Shown piece after piece: positions 9,463-18,205 of a stretch of 64,000 nt of DNA (position 1 is its first letter; the number at the start of each line of letters is the position of its first letter). The position numbers were made by a program, and so were the translations under genes. The notes below the pieces were generated by a model. It was given only the letters and a program-made list of their open reading frames with translations. It did no database searches and had not been told where the DNA came from. Location: the NCBI RefSeq assembly GCF_029892605.1, contig NZ_JARXWF010000012.1, positions 48,513-112,512 of the forward strand. The letters are read 5' to 3'. This DNA is from Parabacteroides sp. PM6-13 (GTDB lineage Bacteria > Bacteroidota > Bacteroidia > Bacteroidales > Tannerellaceae).

Positions 9463-9945
9463 TTAATCTATTTTTAAGTCATCATCCAACAGGTCTGCCA
9501 ACTCATCGTCTTCCAGATCCAGTTCGTCTTCCACCGTCTCTCCCTCTGTCAGGGGCGTAAAGGACTGGGGTACCTCGGGCATCTTAGGTAATTCACCCTC
9601 TTTGGACATCAAGCAGGTACCATTGAATTGAGCATCGTGTTCGATTTCAAGAGAACGGGCAGCAATATCACCCTGAATAACCGCCGTCGATTTGATGATC
9701 AGTTTTTCAGCGTAGATCTGTCCTTCGATCTCACCCAATACTTCGGTATAAGAAGCGGTGATTTTGCCTTTCACCTGTGCCTTTGGCCCGATAACCAGTT
9801 TTCCGTTACAGGCTATTTCGCCTTCTACTTTCCCGTCCAGACGGAAATCACTTTCGGTAATCACATTACCGATTATTGTTGTGCCGGCAGAAATGATGTT
9901 GTGTAAGCCATTAGGTGCCACATCGTCGTATAGTCTGTTTGCCAT
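9463..9945 (-). CDS. Bactofilin with acidic tail
   Basis: A 160-residue bactofilin. The core 'NIISAGTTIIGNVITESDFRLDGKVEGEI' and the following rungs are nearly the same as in its two neighbours. It has an added C-terminal tail of about 40 residues, rich in Glu/Asp ('EDELDLEDDELADLLDDD'). Such acidic tails can tune polymerisation or partner binding. It starts 62 bp downstream of the third bactofilin's end and is followed after 12 bp by the first. A possible promoter lies just upstream (9970-9998). Confidence 0.9.
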   Translation of the reverse strand: MANRLYDDVAPNGLHNIISAGTTIIGNVITESDFRLDGKVEGEIACNGKLVIGPKAQVKGKITASYTEVLGEIEGQIYAEKLIIKSTAVIQGDIAARSLEIEHDAQFNGTCLMSKEGELPKMPEVPQSFTPLTEGETVEDELDLEDDELADLLDDDLKID

Positions 9946-9969
9946 TGTGATAGAAGATTTGATTTAGTA

Positions 9970-9998
9970 CAAATATAATTGATTATTCGATTCGACAA
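9970..9998 (-). promoter_or_regulatory. Probable promoter of the two downstream bactofilins
   Basis: Read on the minus strand, a perfect Bacteroidetes -7 box TATATTTG (plus 9970-9977) is preceded by TTG (plus 9996-9998) after 18 bp, one less than the usual 19-21. It lies 25 bp upstream of the 160-residue bactofilin start. The match suggests that bactofilins 1 and 2 can be expressed separately from the third copy. Confidence 0.5.
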
Positions 9999-10007
9999 GC
10001 GTATGTC

Positions 10008-10412
10008 TTACCATTTCACCTCGTCCAAAGAGGGGGTACTTGGCACCTCGGCATACTGCACACCGGCCTGCTTCTTCATCGAGAAGGTACCGTTCACCTG
10101 TGCGTCGGGCTGTACCTCGAGCGACTGAGCGACAATATCACCATTGATAACCGCAGAAGATCTGACCACCAGAATCTCAGCAATGATCATGCCTTCTATC
10201 TCACCTAACACCTCCGCGCTACGGGCATTGATAATGCCTTTTACCTTCGCCTTCGTTCCTATCACCAATTTTCCCTTACAAGAGATTTCACCTTCTACTC
10301 TTCCATCCAGACGGAAATCAGTCTCAGTAATGACATTCCCAATTATAGTCGTATCTACAGATATCGTATTGTATGAATTACCTGTTACGACTTCTTCATA
10401 TTGTTTTCCCAT
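10008..10412 (-). CDS. Bactofilin
   Basis: A 134-residue bactofilin, first in transcription order of the three. Core 'TISVDTTIIGNVITETDFRLDGRVEGEI' followed by beta-helix rungs 'GIINARSAEVLGEIEGMI' and 'RSSAVINGDIVAQSLEV'. The C-terminal tail is short and ends 'SLDEVKW'. It shares the 'GNVITE.DFRLDG' signature with the 160-residue copy and is more distant from the 9046 copy. It probably forms a mixed or parallel filament with the others. A -7 box lies 25 bp upstream of the start. Confidence 0.9.
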   Translation of the reverse strand: MGKQYEEVVTGNSYNTISVDTTIIGNVITETDFRLDGRVEGEISCKGKLVIGTKAKVKGIINARSAEVLGEIEGMIIAEILVVRSSAVINGDIVAQSLEVQPDAQVNGTFSMKKQAGVQYAEVPSTPSLDEVKW

Positions 10413-10437
10413 TTCAACTTTTTATATTAATGATAGA

Positions 10438-10445
10438 CAAATATA
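10438..10445 (-). promoter_or_regulatory. -7 box of the first bactofilin gene
   Basis: TATATTTG on the minus strand, a perfect TAnnTTTG, 25 bp before the start at 10412. At the expected -33 position there is only a weak TGTG, so an activator may be needed. Confidence 0.45.
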
Positions 10446-10561
10446 TATTCTTTTTTCTGATTGAGCCACATTTTATTGTAATTTAGAAAAAAAGATAAAC
10501 AGATTGTGACATTTTGAGTCGGCTATCGACTAACTAAGAAAAAACAAGTAATAAGGAAATT

Positions 10562-11029
10562 GTGGAGAAAGATTTTTTAGACATGATCAGGCAACATAAT
10601 GGCATTATCTATAAGGTAGCGTCGTTTTATGCCGACAAAGAGAACGTGTTGGATGATTTGTATCAGGAGGTAGTACTCAACCTGTGGAAATCATTCCCGA
10701 ACTTTCGGAAAGAGAGCACCTATTCGACCTGGATCTATCGGATTGCCCTCAACACCTGTATCTCTTTTTTCAGGAAAAGCAGTCGCAAACCCATGTATGT
10801 GGAGCTTTCTCCCGATCTCAAAGTGCCTTCCGAAGACAACAGTCTTTATGTAAATGAATTGTATGCGCTGATCAATCAGCTCAACAAGTTAGAACGTGCG
10901 ATTATCTTTCTGTATCTGGAGGACAGACCCTATAAGGAGATAGCAGATATTATGGGGATCACCTCTACCAATGTCTCCACGAAGATCAATCGCATCAAAG
11001 AGAAACTAAAAAAAATGTCAAACAATTAA
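10562..11029 (+). CDS. ECF-family RNA polymerase sigma factor
   Basis: A 155-residue sigma-70 family protein with region 2 ('LDDLYQEVVLNLWKSFPNFRKESTYSTWIYRIALN') and region 4 helix-turn-helix ('YKEIADIMGITSTNVSTKINRIKEKLKK'); region 3 is absent, as in ECF sigma factors. The GTG at 10562 is chosen because it has a good ribosome-binding stretch (aaggaaat) 6 bp upstream; the next ATG (10583) would cut into region 2. A four-helix membrane protein follows 13 bp downstream, the usual place for an anti-sigma factor in this phylum, although that partner does not show a standard anti-sigma motif. Its targets are unknown; the two neighbouring Kelch and tubulin-like operons are candidates by proximity only. 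Confidence 0.93.
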   Translation: MEKDFLDMIRQHNGIIYKVASFYADKENVLDDLYQEVVLNLWKSFPNFRKESTYSTWIYRIALNTCISFFRKSSRKPMYVELSPDLKVPSEDNSLYVNELYALINQLNKLERAIIFLYLEDRPYKEIADIMGITSTNVSTKINRIKEKLKKMSNN

Positions 11030-11042
11030 AGCAACGTATACT

Positions 11043-11648
11043 ATGGACTTAGATACATTAAAAAGAGAGTGGCAAACAAACGAATCATTTAAAAAAGAGG
11101 TAAAAGACAGTATGATCAAAGAGATGATAGCCAACCGCAATAAGGGGGCGTTCGAACGTATTAAGCGATATGAGAGAGAGGCCTTACGGATTCTTCCGAT
11201 CACATCCATAGCCTTTGTTTTTGTGAGTGCATCCATCCTGATGCATGGAGATATCTTCGGAATATGCTGGGTATTGGCAATGCTCCCCATTGGAGCCGGA
11301 TTATGGTATTGGTCTTACTGGCTATGCGGCTTCCTGGATAAAATCGATATGAGCCGGATGACGGTCACAGAGGTTTCCCGATCTATCCTGAAATACAGAA
11401 CCTATCTCATCAGGCACACCATTCTTGCCGGCATCCTGATGCCTACCTACCTGGGCGTTTGGCTCTATTGCTTTTTCAAAGCCAACCACGGGTTAGATGG
11501 GGTCTACTCCGTTGAGTTCCTGGTGGTGTATTTATCGCTTGCCTTGGTATTCTTCTTTGTGATCATCTGGTTTCGCTACTTCCGTCACATCCGTGATATC
11601 CAGCGTAACCTCCGCGAACTGGAAGAGTTCGAACAGGATAATCAATAA
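11043..11648 (+). CDS. Four-helix membrane protein co-transcribed with the sigma factor
   Basis: A 201-residue protein. A cytoplasmic N-terminal helix ('TLKREWQTNESFKKEVKDSMIKEMI', about residues 4-50) is followed by four predicted transmembrane segments at about 50-70, 74-95, 122-145 and 155-178, and a charged C-terminal coil ('RYFRHIRDIQRNLRELEEFEQ'). It starts 13 bp after the ECF sigma gene. Small membrane proteins of this layout often follow sigma genes in Bacteroidetes and may hold the sigma factor at the membrane; I do not recognise a named family. The next gene is convergent, 8 bp away. Confidence 0.75.
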   Translation: MDLDTLKREWQTNESFKKEVKDSMIKEMIANRNKGAFERIKRYEREALRILPITSIAFVFVSASILMHGDIFGICWVLAMLPIGAGLWYWSYWLCGFLDKIDMSRMTVTEVSRSILKYRTYLIRHTILAGILMPTYLGVWLYCFFKANHGLDGVYSVEFLVVYLSLALVFFFVIIWFRYFRHIRDIQRNLRELEEFEQDNQ

Positions 11649-11656
11649 GAGTCACC

Positions 11657-13018
11657 TTATTTGTCTTTGTCAGGTGTGTATTTCCAAAGTTCTTGCTGCG
11701 AGGTCGCAATATATCCTTCGCCGTTGTACCCGAAGCTGTGTGTTATCTCCGCTTTGTTGAGTGCTTCGAAGGAGGAGCAGACCTCCCAGCTATCTTCCGC
11801 CGGGTCATACACCCATAGGTCGTTCATGCGAACCAGCTCCCCATCCACCCTTTCCATACCATACCCGAAGTAAGCTTTCTCGCCAATGGCAAACCCGCGC
11901 ATATCATAGCGCGCCCCACCGGGAAAGTCTTCGCGGATCAACCAGGTATCGCTCTCAGGCACATACTCCCAGAGACGATTGGAGAAGACAGCATCGTCGT
12001 TGATACTATTTCGCCCACCAAGGATAAAAACACGATCACCGGCAACGACGGAGCAGGTGTTGATTTGTTTCTTTCCAGGAAAGTCCATACACTGGTTCCA
12101 TTTGTTGGCAACAGGATCGTACACCATGACAAAAACCGGCAAGTACTCATCCATCTGAGGCATTCCGAGGTAATAAATAGACCCCTTATGCAGGAAAATC
12201 GACATGGGATAGGCCACATAATAAGGTAAGGTTGCCTGTAGGCGTAATACTGATGCCTCCGGGAGATATTTCCACAAATCTCTTTGATAATCATTCCCGG
12301 TTTTATCATTCGTCATATTACCGAAACCGTAGAACACATAGTTATTCAAGAAAAACACATGTGCCTGTGTGCGTTTGTTTCCTGCGATTTGGGAGACAAA
12401 CTGCCAGGACATCTGCGAAGGGGCGAATAGCCACACGCCTTGTTGAGTCAGCGGTGCGATGACCTCTTCTTTGGTTATCGATCCGGCCATATAGACCGCA
12501 TCCGATCCAACCACATGTACATGCGAGTACCAATCATTGACAAAAGGCATATCCGCGATCTTTTCCCAGGCCAGGCCTCCCTCCGTCGACAAGCGGGTAT
12601 TGAATTCAAGTGCCTGAGAATAAATATTTCCACGCACCGTTTCAATATACAGGCGACAGTAATAGCGTGTATTGGGACGTAAATCCGCCAGAGTGACGGT
12701 AACAGTCCCAGACTGATAGTATTCCATTAAATCTAAGCTGAGATCCGTCTTGTCGGGTATTTGATTAGTACGGCTATAGTACAAAGTGTATTTTTGTGGT
12801 TCGATCGCCTTCGATAAATCCAGTGAGATAGAGATAACAGCTTGTCGTTTAAACACCTCTTTTACCATGAAGGTGTTGATTGTCGGCGGTTGTAGATTTT
12901 CTTCCTCCGTATTGGGTACAGAGGGATCCGTCAGAGCACATGCCACCACCCCCCAAAGTGTAAACAACAGATAAAAGAGAACCCTCGTAGTCTTTTTTAT
13001 TCGCCTAAGCATTTCCAT
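11657..13018 (-). CDS. Kelch-repeat lipoprotein with fibronectin-like domain
   Basis: A 453-residue exported lipoprotein (signal peptide ending 'LFTLWGVVAC', cysteine near residue 27). Residues about 40-140 form a fibronectin-III-like domain ('NTFMVKEVFKRQAVISISLDLS' to 'NTRYYCRLYIETVRGNIYS'). The rest is a Kelch/galactose-oxidase-type propeller; repeats such as 'VVAGDRVFILGGRNSINDDAVFSNRLWEYVPESDTW' and 'AIGEKAYFGYGM...NDLWVYDPAEDSWE' show the G-G and Y-x(6)-W pattern. Its start overlaps the end of the upstream paralogue by 22 bp, so translation is coupled. Probable surface or periplasmic binding protein; the ligand is unknown. Confidence 0.85.
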   Translation of the reverse strand: MEMLRRIKKTTRVLFYLLFTLWGVVACALTDPSVPNTEEENLQPPTINTFMVKEVFKRQAVISISLDLSKAIEPQKYTLYYSRTNQIPDKTDLSLDLMEYYQSGTVTVTLADLRPNTRYYCRLYIETVRGNIYSQALEFNTRLSTEGGLAWEKIADMPFVNDWYSHVHVVGSDAVYMAGSITKEEVIAPLTQQGVWLFAPSQMSWQFVSQIAGNKRTQAHVFFLNNYVFYGFGNMTNDKTGNDYQRDLWKYLPEASVLRLQATLPYYVAYPMSIFLHKGSIYYLGMPQMDEYLPVFVMVYDPVANKWNQCMDFPGKKQINTCSVVAGDRVFILGGRNSINDDAVFSNRLWEYVPESDTWLIREDFPGGARYDMRGFAIGEKAYFGYGMERVDGELVRMNDLWVYDPAEDSWEVCSSFEALNKAEITHSFGYNGEGYIATSQQELWKYTPDKDK

Positions 13019-14325
13019 AATCCTCCGTATTGCGCGCCTATGTATATGTCATTATCCACCACAAAACCATAATCGGGTACATGATTAATTGTCCAACCGG
13101 TATAGGTATTACAAGCATACCATTCATCCTGTTCGGGTTCATACTGCCACCAGGTAGGATCACTATAGGAACCATTATGATTAGCGTTATTTCTTTGTCC
13201 GAATCCGGCATAGCCAACCCCTCCCCTATTGAGACCAATAAGCTTCTCTAAGGTCTTGCTGGGAAAATCGTTTTTCCGAATCCACTGATCCTGTATAATA
13301 TCGTATTCCCATACCTCGGAGCGATAAAGCGGTGCATCATCTACCCATCCCCCCAGACCTCCTATGAAATAAGCTTTATCATTGAGTACAAAGGTGGCAG
13401 AGCCAGTTGTTTTTTTTCCGATGAAATCATTTTTACTTATCCATTCATCGGTTTTCGTATTATAGGCCACCACATAGATCGGCACAGAGCTGTCGGTCAT
13501 CGAGCGTGTGTAGACAGCATAAATAAACTCTTTATAAACGAAAGTGCCCATCACATTATATACATAGGTGTGCGGGATATCAGCTTTTCGTGTCCAACTA
13601 TCAGTCGTCAGATCATAACACCACCAAGTGGTAGGAACCGATTCATTGATCTTTTCTCCAAAGCCAACGAAGAGTTTATCATCTAGGGTAATACAGATCG
13701 GATACAAATGCTTTTTTAGAGGTGTTTCTTTAGCGGGCAGCCATTTTTTAGTGATTAAGGAGTATTCCACCAAGTCACCTCCCGGCTGATCCTCATCACA
13801 ATAACTGGATAAAGCGAAAAACCGATTAGAGAGGGCAAATCCACCGGGCAGATAGAGCGATGGATGCGACAAATCACCTACATACTCCCACGACGTATCG
13901 CTCTTGGGTGTCTTGGTGATAAAGTATTGAAGCTTGCTGTAATCCTGGTTATCGCTGTTCTCCAGGTAGAGACGGTAGCTGTATTCGGTGGCGGCTTTGA
14001 GGTTCTCCAACGTGACCACCTGCGAGGCAGGGTTTTGCTGATACGCTGCATAAAGATCCACCACCCGATGAGTGGTATCGGCAGCGGTCGTGCCTTCGAC
14101 ATAACAGAGCTTCAGGCCGGTCAGCTCTGTATATTTGCCCGTTGTCAGACTGATTTCCAGCTGCACGTTTCTTTGATTCACTTCCACGACTTCCGCCTTG
14201 ACCTGCGGCAGCGTCTTCTCTATCTCCGGTACTTCGATGATCGGCACATCCGGATCGGTCTCCGAACAGGCACTGATGATCCCCCATAGAATAAGGAAAA
14301 ACAATATCTTTTTAATACACATCAC
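12997..14325 (-). CDS. Kelch-repeat lipoprotein with fibronectin-like domain
   Basis: A 442-residue paralogue of the adjacent gene. Signal peptide with lipobox 'LWGIISAC' (cysteine about residue 20), then a fibronectin-like region ('QVKAEVVEVNQRNVQLEISL' to 'ATEYSYRLYLENSDNQ') and Kelch repeats ('VLNDKAYFIGGLGGWVDDAPLYRSEVWEYDIIQDQWIRK', 'GGVGYAGFGQRNN'). It is the first gene of a two-gene minus-strand operon that diverges from the tubulin-like operon; the 121 bp between them must hold both promoters. A link between the two operons is possible only by position. Confidence 0.85.
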   Translation of the reverse strand: MMCIKKILFFLILWGIISACSETDPDVPIIEVPEIEKTLPQVKAEVVEVNQRNVQLEISLTTGKYTELTGLKLCYVEGTTAADTTHRVVDLYAAYQQNPASQVVTLENLKAATEYSYRLYLENSDNQDYSKLQYFITKTPKSDTSWEYVGDLSHPSLYLPGGFALSNRFFALSSYCDEDQPGGDLVEYSLITKKWLPAKETPLKKHLYPICITLDDKLFVGFGEKINESVPTTWWCYDLTTDSWTRKADIPHTYVYNVMGTFVYKEFIYAVYTRSMTDSSVPIYVVAYNTKTDEWISKNDFIGKKTTGSATFVLNDKAYFIGGLGGWVDDAPLYRSEVWEYDIIQDQWIRKNDFPSKTLEKLIGLNRGGVGYAGFGQRNNANHNGSYSDPTWWQYEPEQDEWYACNTYTGWTINHVPDYGFVVDNDIYIGAQYGGLWKCLGE

Positions 14326-14416
14326 ACCCCATAATTTAATAGATACTGCAAAGAAAGCTGTTTTTGGGAAAAGAACAAACCGCTTCTTAGTAGGGCAAAT
14401 AGGAAAGCTGTTGAAT

Positions 14417-14463
14417 TTCTTAATCTACATCAAGATTTCTTCGCTTATGATAAAATACATTTG
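14417..14463 (+). promoter_or_regulatory. Dyad motif plus -7 box ahead of the tubulin-like operon
   Basis: A dyad CTTAAT-CTAC-ATcAAG (inside 14417-14438) is followed after exactly 17 bp by TACATTTG (14456-14463), a perfect Bacteroidetes -7 box. The same dyad (one base different over 22) and the same 17 bp spacing to a TAnnTTTG box occur in front of the gene at 23138-24151. There is no TTTG at -33, which fits an activator-dependent promoter with the dyad as its site. The -7 box overlaps codons 4-6 of the first gene as started at 14447, so that start may be wrong. Confidence 0.6.
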
Positions 14464-15049
14464 TAGCGTGTTGTGGGGAATAGGTCATATACTCTCATCT
14501 GTCTTCTTCGGGTGTCTCATCAGCCTGGTGCTGATGGGGGTGCTCTGTTTGTTGCCACGCTTAGTTGTTATGCGCTATCGCTGGGAGATCACAGGCATCG
14601 GAGCGCTTGTCGTTTTCGTCTTATTCGCCTGGTTTCAAGCAACACTATTGGTCGGAGGCATCAAAGTCAAAGGATTAGTACCCACCACTCAAGAGATCGA
14701 GCAACTGGTGAAAGCCCTCCCCGCCGGGATAAACGCTTCCTCCCCTCTCGATGCGAACCAATGGGCCGCAATCGAACAAGAGATAGAAAAACAGTTCCCG
14801 CTGGTCACCCCTTTCCTGGGCAGTGTTCGCAAGGAGCTGGAGGGCATCCGGCAAGGAGGCATGCAGCAAGGAGGCATACAGCTCGCGCGCTTTAGCCGGC
14901 AGATTCATCGGGCGATCAACTATTATATCCTGCGTCGGATATTGTGGCTATTGGGCGGTTTGCTGGTCGTAGGTGTTTTCCTCGGCCACGATGCCACACG
15001 GCAAGGACGCCAGCAGCAGCGCCGGATGCAAATGGATTATTTCACGTAA
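14447..15049 (+). CDS. Small membrane protein, first gene of the tubulin-like operon
   Basis: A 200-residue protein with three predicted membrane segments: about 8-36, 44-70 and 160-180. The central soluble region (about 75-155) holds 'TTQEIEQLVKALPAGINASSP' and a Gln/Gly-rich stretch 'GIRQGGMQQGGIQLARF'; the C-terminus is very basic and Gln-rich ('HDATRQGRQQQRRMQ'). I recognise no family. Upstream in-frame starts fall inside the divergent Kelch gene and are unlikely. The ATG at 14447 lacks a ribosome-binding site and lies upstream of a candidate -7 box; GTG at 14468 (leaderless) or ATG at 14534 are alternatives, though the latter removes most of the first helix. It is followed by the tubulin-like gene after 45 bp. 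Confidence 0.7.
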   Translation: MIKYICSVLWGIGHILSSVFFGCLISLVLMGVLCLLPRLVVMRYRWEITGIGALVVFVLFAWFQATLLVGGIKVKGLVPTTQEIEQLVKALPAGINASSPLDANQWAAIEQEIEKQFPLVTPFLGSVRKELEGIRQGGMQQGGIQLARFSRQIHRAINYYILRRILWLLGGLLVVGVFLGHDATRQGRQQQRRMQMDYFT

Positions 15050-15094
15050 AAACGTATAACAAAAAGAGAAACATATAACAATAAATAATACATT

Positions 15095-18000
15095 ATGAAA
15101 CTAAACGAGAATCATATCCTGATCGGCGTAGGCGGAACAGGTGGGAAGATACTGAAAGCCTTCCGCAAACGAATTTTCCAAGAGTACAACGAATCAGAGC
15201 GCAAGCAGTTGCCCGTAGGCTATGTCTATGTCGACTCCAGCCGAGAGATGATGACCCCGGGCAGCCCCGATTGGCGCGTACTGGGGCAAGATGCCTGCTT
15301 CCTGGAGGAGGAATTTGTATTTGTCAAAGGGGTCACCCCCGCAGCAGTGTTGCAAAACCCCGAAGGCTATCCGGGCTTGAAGGGATTCACCAAAGGCGCC
15401 TTTGTCAGCAAAGCCCTCGGAGAGGTAGGTGCCGCCGCCGCACAGAAACGCCTGGCGGGCCGGATTCTCTTCGGCAGTTCAATCAACAACTACAAAGCGA
15501 CCCTGTTGAAACAGTTCACCAAGATCAACCACAACAGCGGAGCCGTGCGTACCAATATCCACATCTTCGCCGGCTTGGCGGGAGGCACCGGTTCGGGAGC
15601 CATTATCGACCTGGTGGCACAGACCCGCCTGATCGATCAGTTTCGCAAAGAACTGGATCCGGACGGCAAGACTGGCACCAACATCGTTGTCTACTGTATG
15701 GTTCCCGAAGTGACACCACCGGGCAATTGCGACGCGGGTAATTATCATGCCAATGGCTACGCGGCACTGACCGAGCTCAACGCGTTATTGACCAAACGCT
15801 ACAAACCCTACGATGTGAGCGGAAAGTCGGAAAGACTCGACTTCGACGCCTTGGATGTGAAACGTATTGCCGACGGATGTATCGTCTACAGCAATGTCAA
15901 TGAACACGGGCGAATAGTGGATTCCTTCACACAACTGCCCTCTATCGTCGCGGACTTCACCTATAACCGCATCTTCTTACCCCAGAATGACAATACTGAA
16001 GAGTTTATCCGCGCCTATAGCTTTGAGAATATCAACGACTGGCGCATCGAATATCACGAAAAAGAAAAAGATCCACAGGGCAAGCCATTGCCTGCGCGCA
16101 CGAAGACATTCAGCTCCTTCGGCATCAAACGCATCGTGATCCCCGAAGAAGAGATCGTGGAATATTTCACCTATTCCTTTGGCAAGCAGGCGCTGTTGCA
16201 GATGCGCTATAACAACTGGAACGACGACCTGGGATTCCGCGACCGTCCGGCAAACAAAGACTTCCGTTCGGAGATCGAAGAGTTGTTGGAGAAATGGCGC
16301 ATGACACGCAAACACATCACCCTCGACAGTCCTATCCTGGAAGATGAGAAAGGCAAATGGGGCGGGTTCGCCGATTATTGGAACAATGTGATCCCTGTCT
16401 GGACAGAAGAGGCACGCGGCAATAGTACGCCCATCAACGAATTGGAGCGCTTCTGCAACGAAGGCTATGATAAGTTCTTCCGCAAGCGGGGCGTAGCCAA
16501 GTTCTTCGAAGACAAGATCCAATCGCGCGAACTGCATGCCAATGAGATCAGCGGCCTGATCGAAGCCTATATGTTCAACCAATGGATGGTGGGTGACCTC
16601 TCGCTCTACAACCTCTTAGAGCTGATGGAGATCGTCATCGAGACCACGGAGAAGAAACGCAACGACGCGGAGGGTGAGATCCGCAAATACAACCAACAGC
16701 TCGAACAGCTCGAGAACGCGCGTAAGTCGAACGCCTTGGAATATGGCGGCAAAGGAGTGATCGGCGGTCTATTGTTCAAGAACAAACTGATTCAAAACCA
16801 TTCCACCATCCTCCAGCAACTCTACCTGAAGAAAACAGAACGTGAAGGATTGCTCTTTGCCATCAGTATGCTGTCGACCCTGCAGATGAAACTCAACAGC
16901 CTGAAGAGCCGCGTGGAGAAGTTTGTCGGCATCATCACCACCGCGCTCGATGATGTAGAGAATCAACTGGCGACCCGTTGCCAGGATGAGGGGGGCATCA
17001 CCGACCTGAAAGAGACCGTGATCCGCTTCTACGACCAGAAAGCCGTACACAAATTCACCCAGGAGGTGATCAAGAACACCACCAAGCAAAAGGAGATTGC
17101 CCGTGAGTTTCGCCAACAACTGGGGCAACTGATCGGACAGGATCACACCTTCGCACGGGCCAACGCAACGGTCAACCGCGATGAGATAGCCAAGCTTTTC
17201 GATACCGCTATCCGTGCTAAAGCCATCACGATACACGATACGACCCTGCTCGAAGACAATGAGAAATTGATCAACCGCAATATCCTGGAACAGCTCAGCG
17301 AAGAATATCCTACGGAGGATTCCCTGCGCACGTTTGCCACCGAGGTCGTGCAGCAAAGTGGCGTCTATACCACCTTCAGCCGGAATGAGATCAACAAAGC
17401 CGTGCCCAACAACGTGGATGTGCCCGAACAAGGACAGAATATCATGCGTAAGATCGTCTTTGTGAACCTGCCCGAGCCGAAGGGGAACGAGCAGATACAG
17501 CGATTTGCCGAGAAGCTGCAAGCGGCACTCACCGGAGCGGTAGAGGGAGGCATCAAGGTATGCGTAGACATGAGTAGTGAACGGAAGAATGAGATCACGA
17601 TCTCGACCATCTCCTACTGCTTCCCATTGCGCGTGCTCGACACCCTAACGTTCCTACGCGAGAAATACGAATACCTGACTCAGAAATCCAACGAGGCATC
17701 GCTCAATCGCATCGTGCTCCATACCGAAGACATCTCGGACAAGCTACCCGCCCTCTTCGTCCAGGACGCGCTCTCACCCGAGAAACGCATCGAGCGCTAT
17801 AGTCCCTACCTGATCCTGGCGTATGTCACGGGCGTGATTCGTTATGCCGATCGTGCCGATGGTACGGGCAAGAAGGCATACGGCGAGATAGAGAAAAACC
17901 GACTGGGTATGGAGATCCTCAAGCCACTCTCCGACAATCGCTTCACCGATATGATCTACGGCGAGTTTTTCACCGAGGCATACGGCGATGGACTCAAAGA

Positions 18001-18187
18001 GAAATTCGAGCAAGCCATGCGCGGGGAGTATCTCCATGTGGAGAAACGCCAGGAATTGGTGGCGAAGGTACAGGAGCTGGTGGTCAACACCATCCTGCCC
18101 GAGTGTGGCAACAACCAAGGCTCCGAACAGTTCCTCTTTTGGAGTCGGGCGGCAGAAACAGCCTTGGATAACATTGAACAACTATAA
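15095..18187 (+). CDS. Tubulin/FtsZ-like protein (Tubulin_2 type)
   Basis: A 1030-residue protein with an N-terminal tubulin/FtsZ-type GTPase fold. Visible motifs: 'ILIGVGGTGGKILKAF' (residues 8-23, first nucleotide-binding loop) and the tubulin signature 'LAGGTGSGAIIDLVA' (161-175), followed by 'GNYHANGYAALTELNALL' (215-232). FtsZ is about 380 residues; here a long C-terminal region follows, including coiled-coil stretches (about 510-620, 'EKKRNDAEGEIRKYNQQLEQLENARK') and a helical/mixed domain. There is no membrane helix. Proteins of this family have been predicted to remodel membranes or scaffold surface machines, but function is unproven. It is the centre of a seven-gene operon with membrane and exported partners, and three bactofilins are encoded 5 kb away. 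Polymerisation and GTP use are inferences from the motifs. Confidence 0.88.
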   Translation: MKLNENHILIGVGGTGGKILKAFRKRIFQEYNESERKQLPVGYVYVDSSREMMTPGSPDWRVLGQDACFLEEEFVFVKGVTPAAVLQNPEGYPGLKGFTKGAFVSKALGEVGAAAAQKRLAGRILFGSSINNYKATLLKQFTKINHNSGAVRTNIHIFAGLAGGTGSGAIIDLVAQTRLIDQFRKELDPDGKTGTNIVVYCMVPEVTPPGNCDAGNYHANGYAALTELNALLTKRYKPYDVSGKSERLDFDALDVKRIADGCIVYSNVNEHGRIVDSFTQLPSIVADFTYNRIFLPQNDNTEEFIRAYSFENINDWRIEYHEKEKDPQGKPLPARTKTFSSFGIKRIVIPEEEIVEYFTYSFGKQALLQMRYNNWNDDLGFRDRPANKDFRSEIEELLEKWRMTRKHITLDSPILEDEKGKWGGFADYWNNVIPVWTEEARGNSTPINELERFCNEGYDKFFRKRGVAKFFEDKIQSRELHANEISGLIEAYMFNQWMVGDLSLYNLLELMEIVIETTEKKRNDAEGEIRKYNQQLEQLENARKSNALEYGGKGVIGGLLFKNKLIQNHSTILQQLYLKKTEREGLLFAISMLSTLQMKLNSLKSRVEKFVGIITTALDDVENQLATRCQDEGGITDLKETVIRFYDQKAVHKFTQEVIKNTTKQKEIAREFRQQLGQLIGQDHTFARANATVNRDEIAKLFDTAIRAKAITIHDTTLLEDNEKLINRNILEQLSEEYPTEDSLRTFATEVVQQSGVYTTFSRNEINKAVPNNVDVPEQGQNIMRKIVFVNLPEPKGNEQIQRFAEKLQAALTGAVEGGIKVCVDMSSERKNEITISTISYCFPLRVLDTLTFLREKYEYLTQKSNEASLNRIVLHTEDISDKLPALFVQDALSPEKRIERYSPYLILAYVTGVIRYADRADGTGKKAYGEIEKNRLGMEILKPLSDNRFTDMIYGEFFTEAYGDGLKEKFEQAMRGEYLHVEKRQELVAKVQELVVNTILPECGNNQGSEQFLFWSRAAETALDNIEQL

Positions 18188-18205
18188 GAACGAAACAATA
18201 AAGCT

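Noticed and set aside
14198..14446. Upstream extension of the first tubulin-operon gene
   Set aside because: It runs opposite the Kelch lipoprotein's signal peptide and contains the regulatory dyad.
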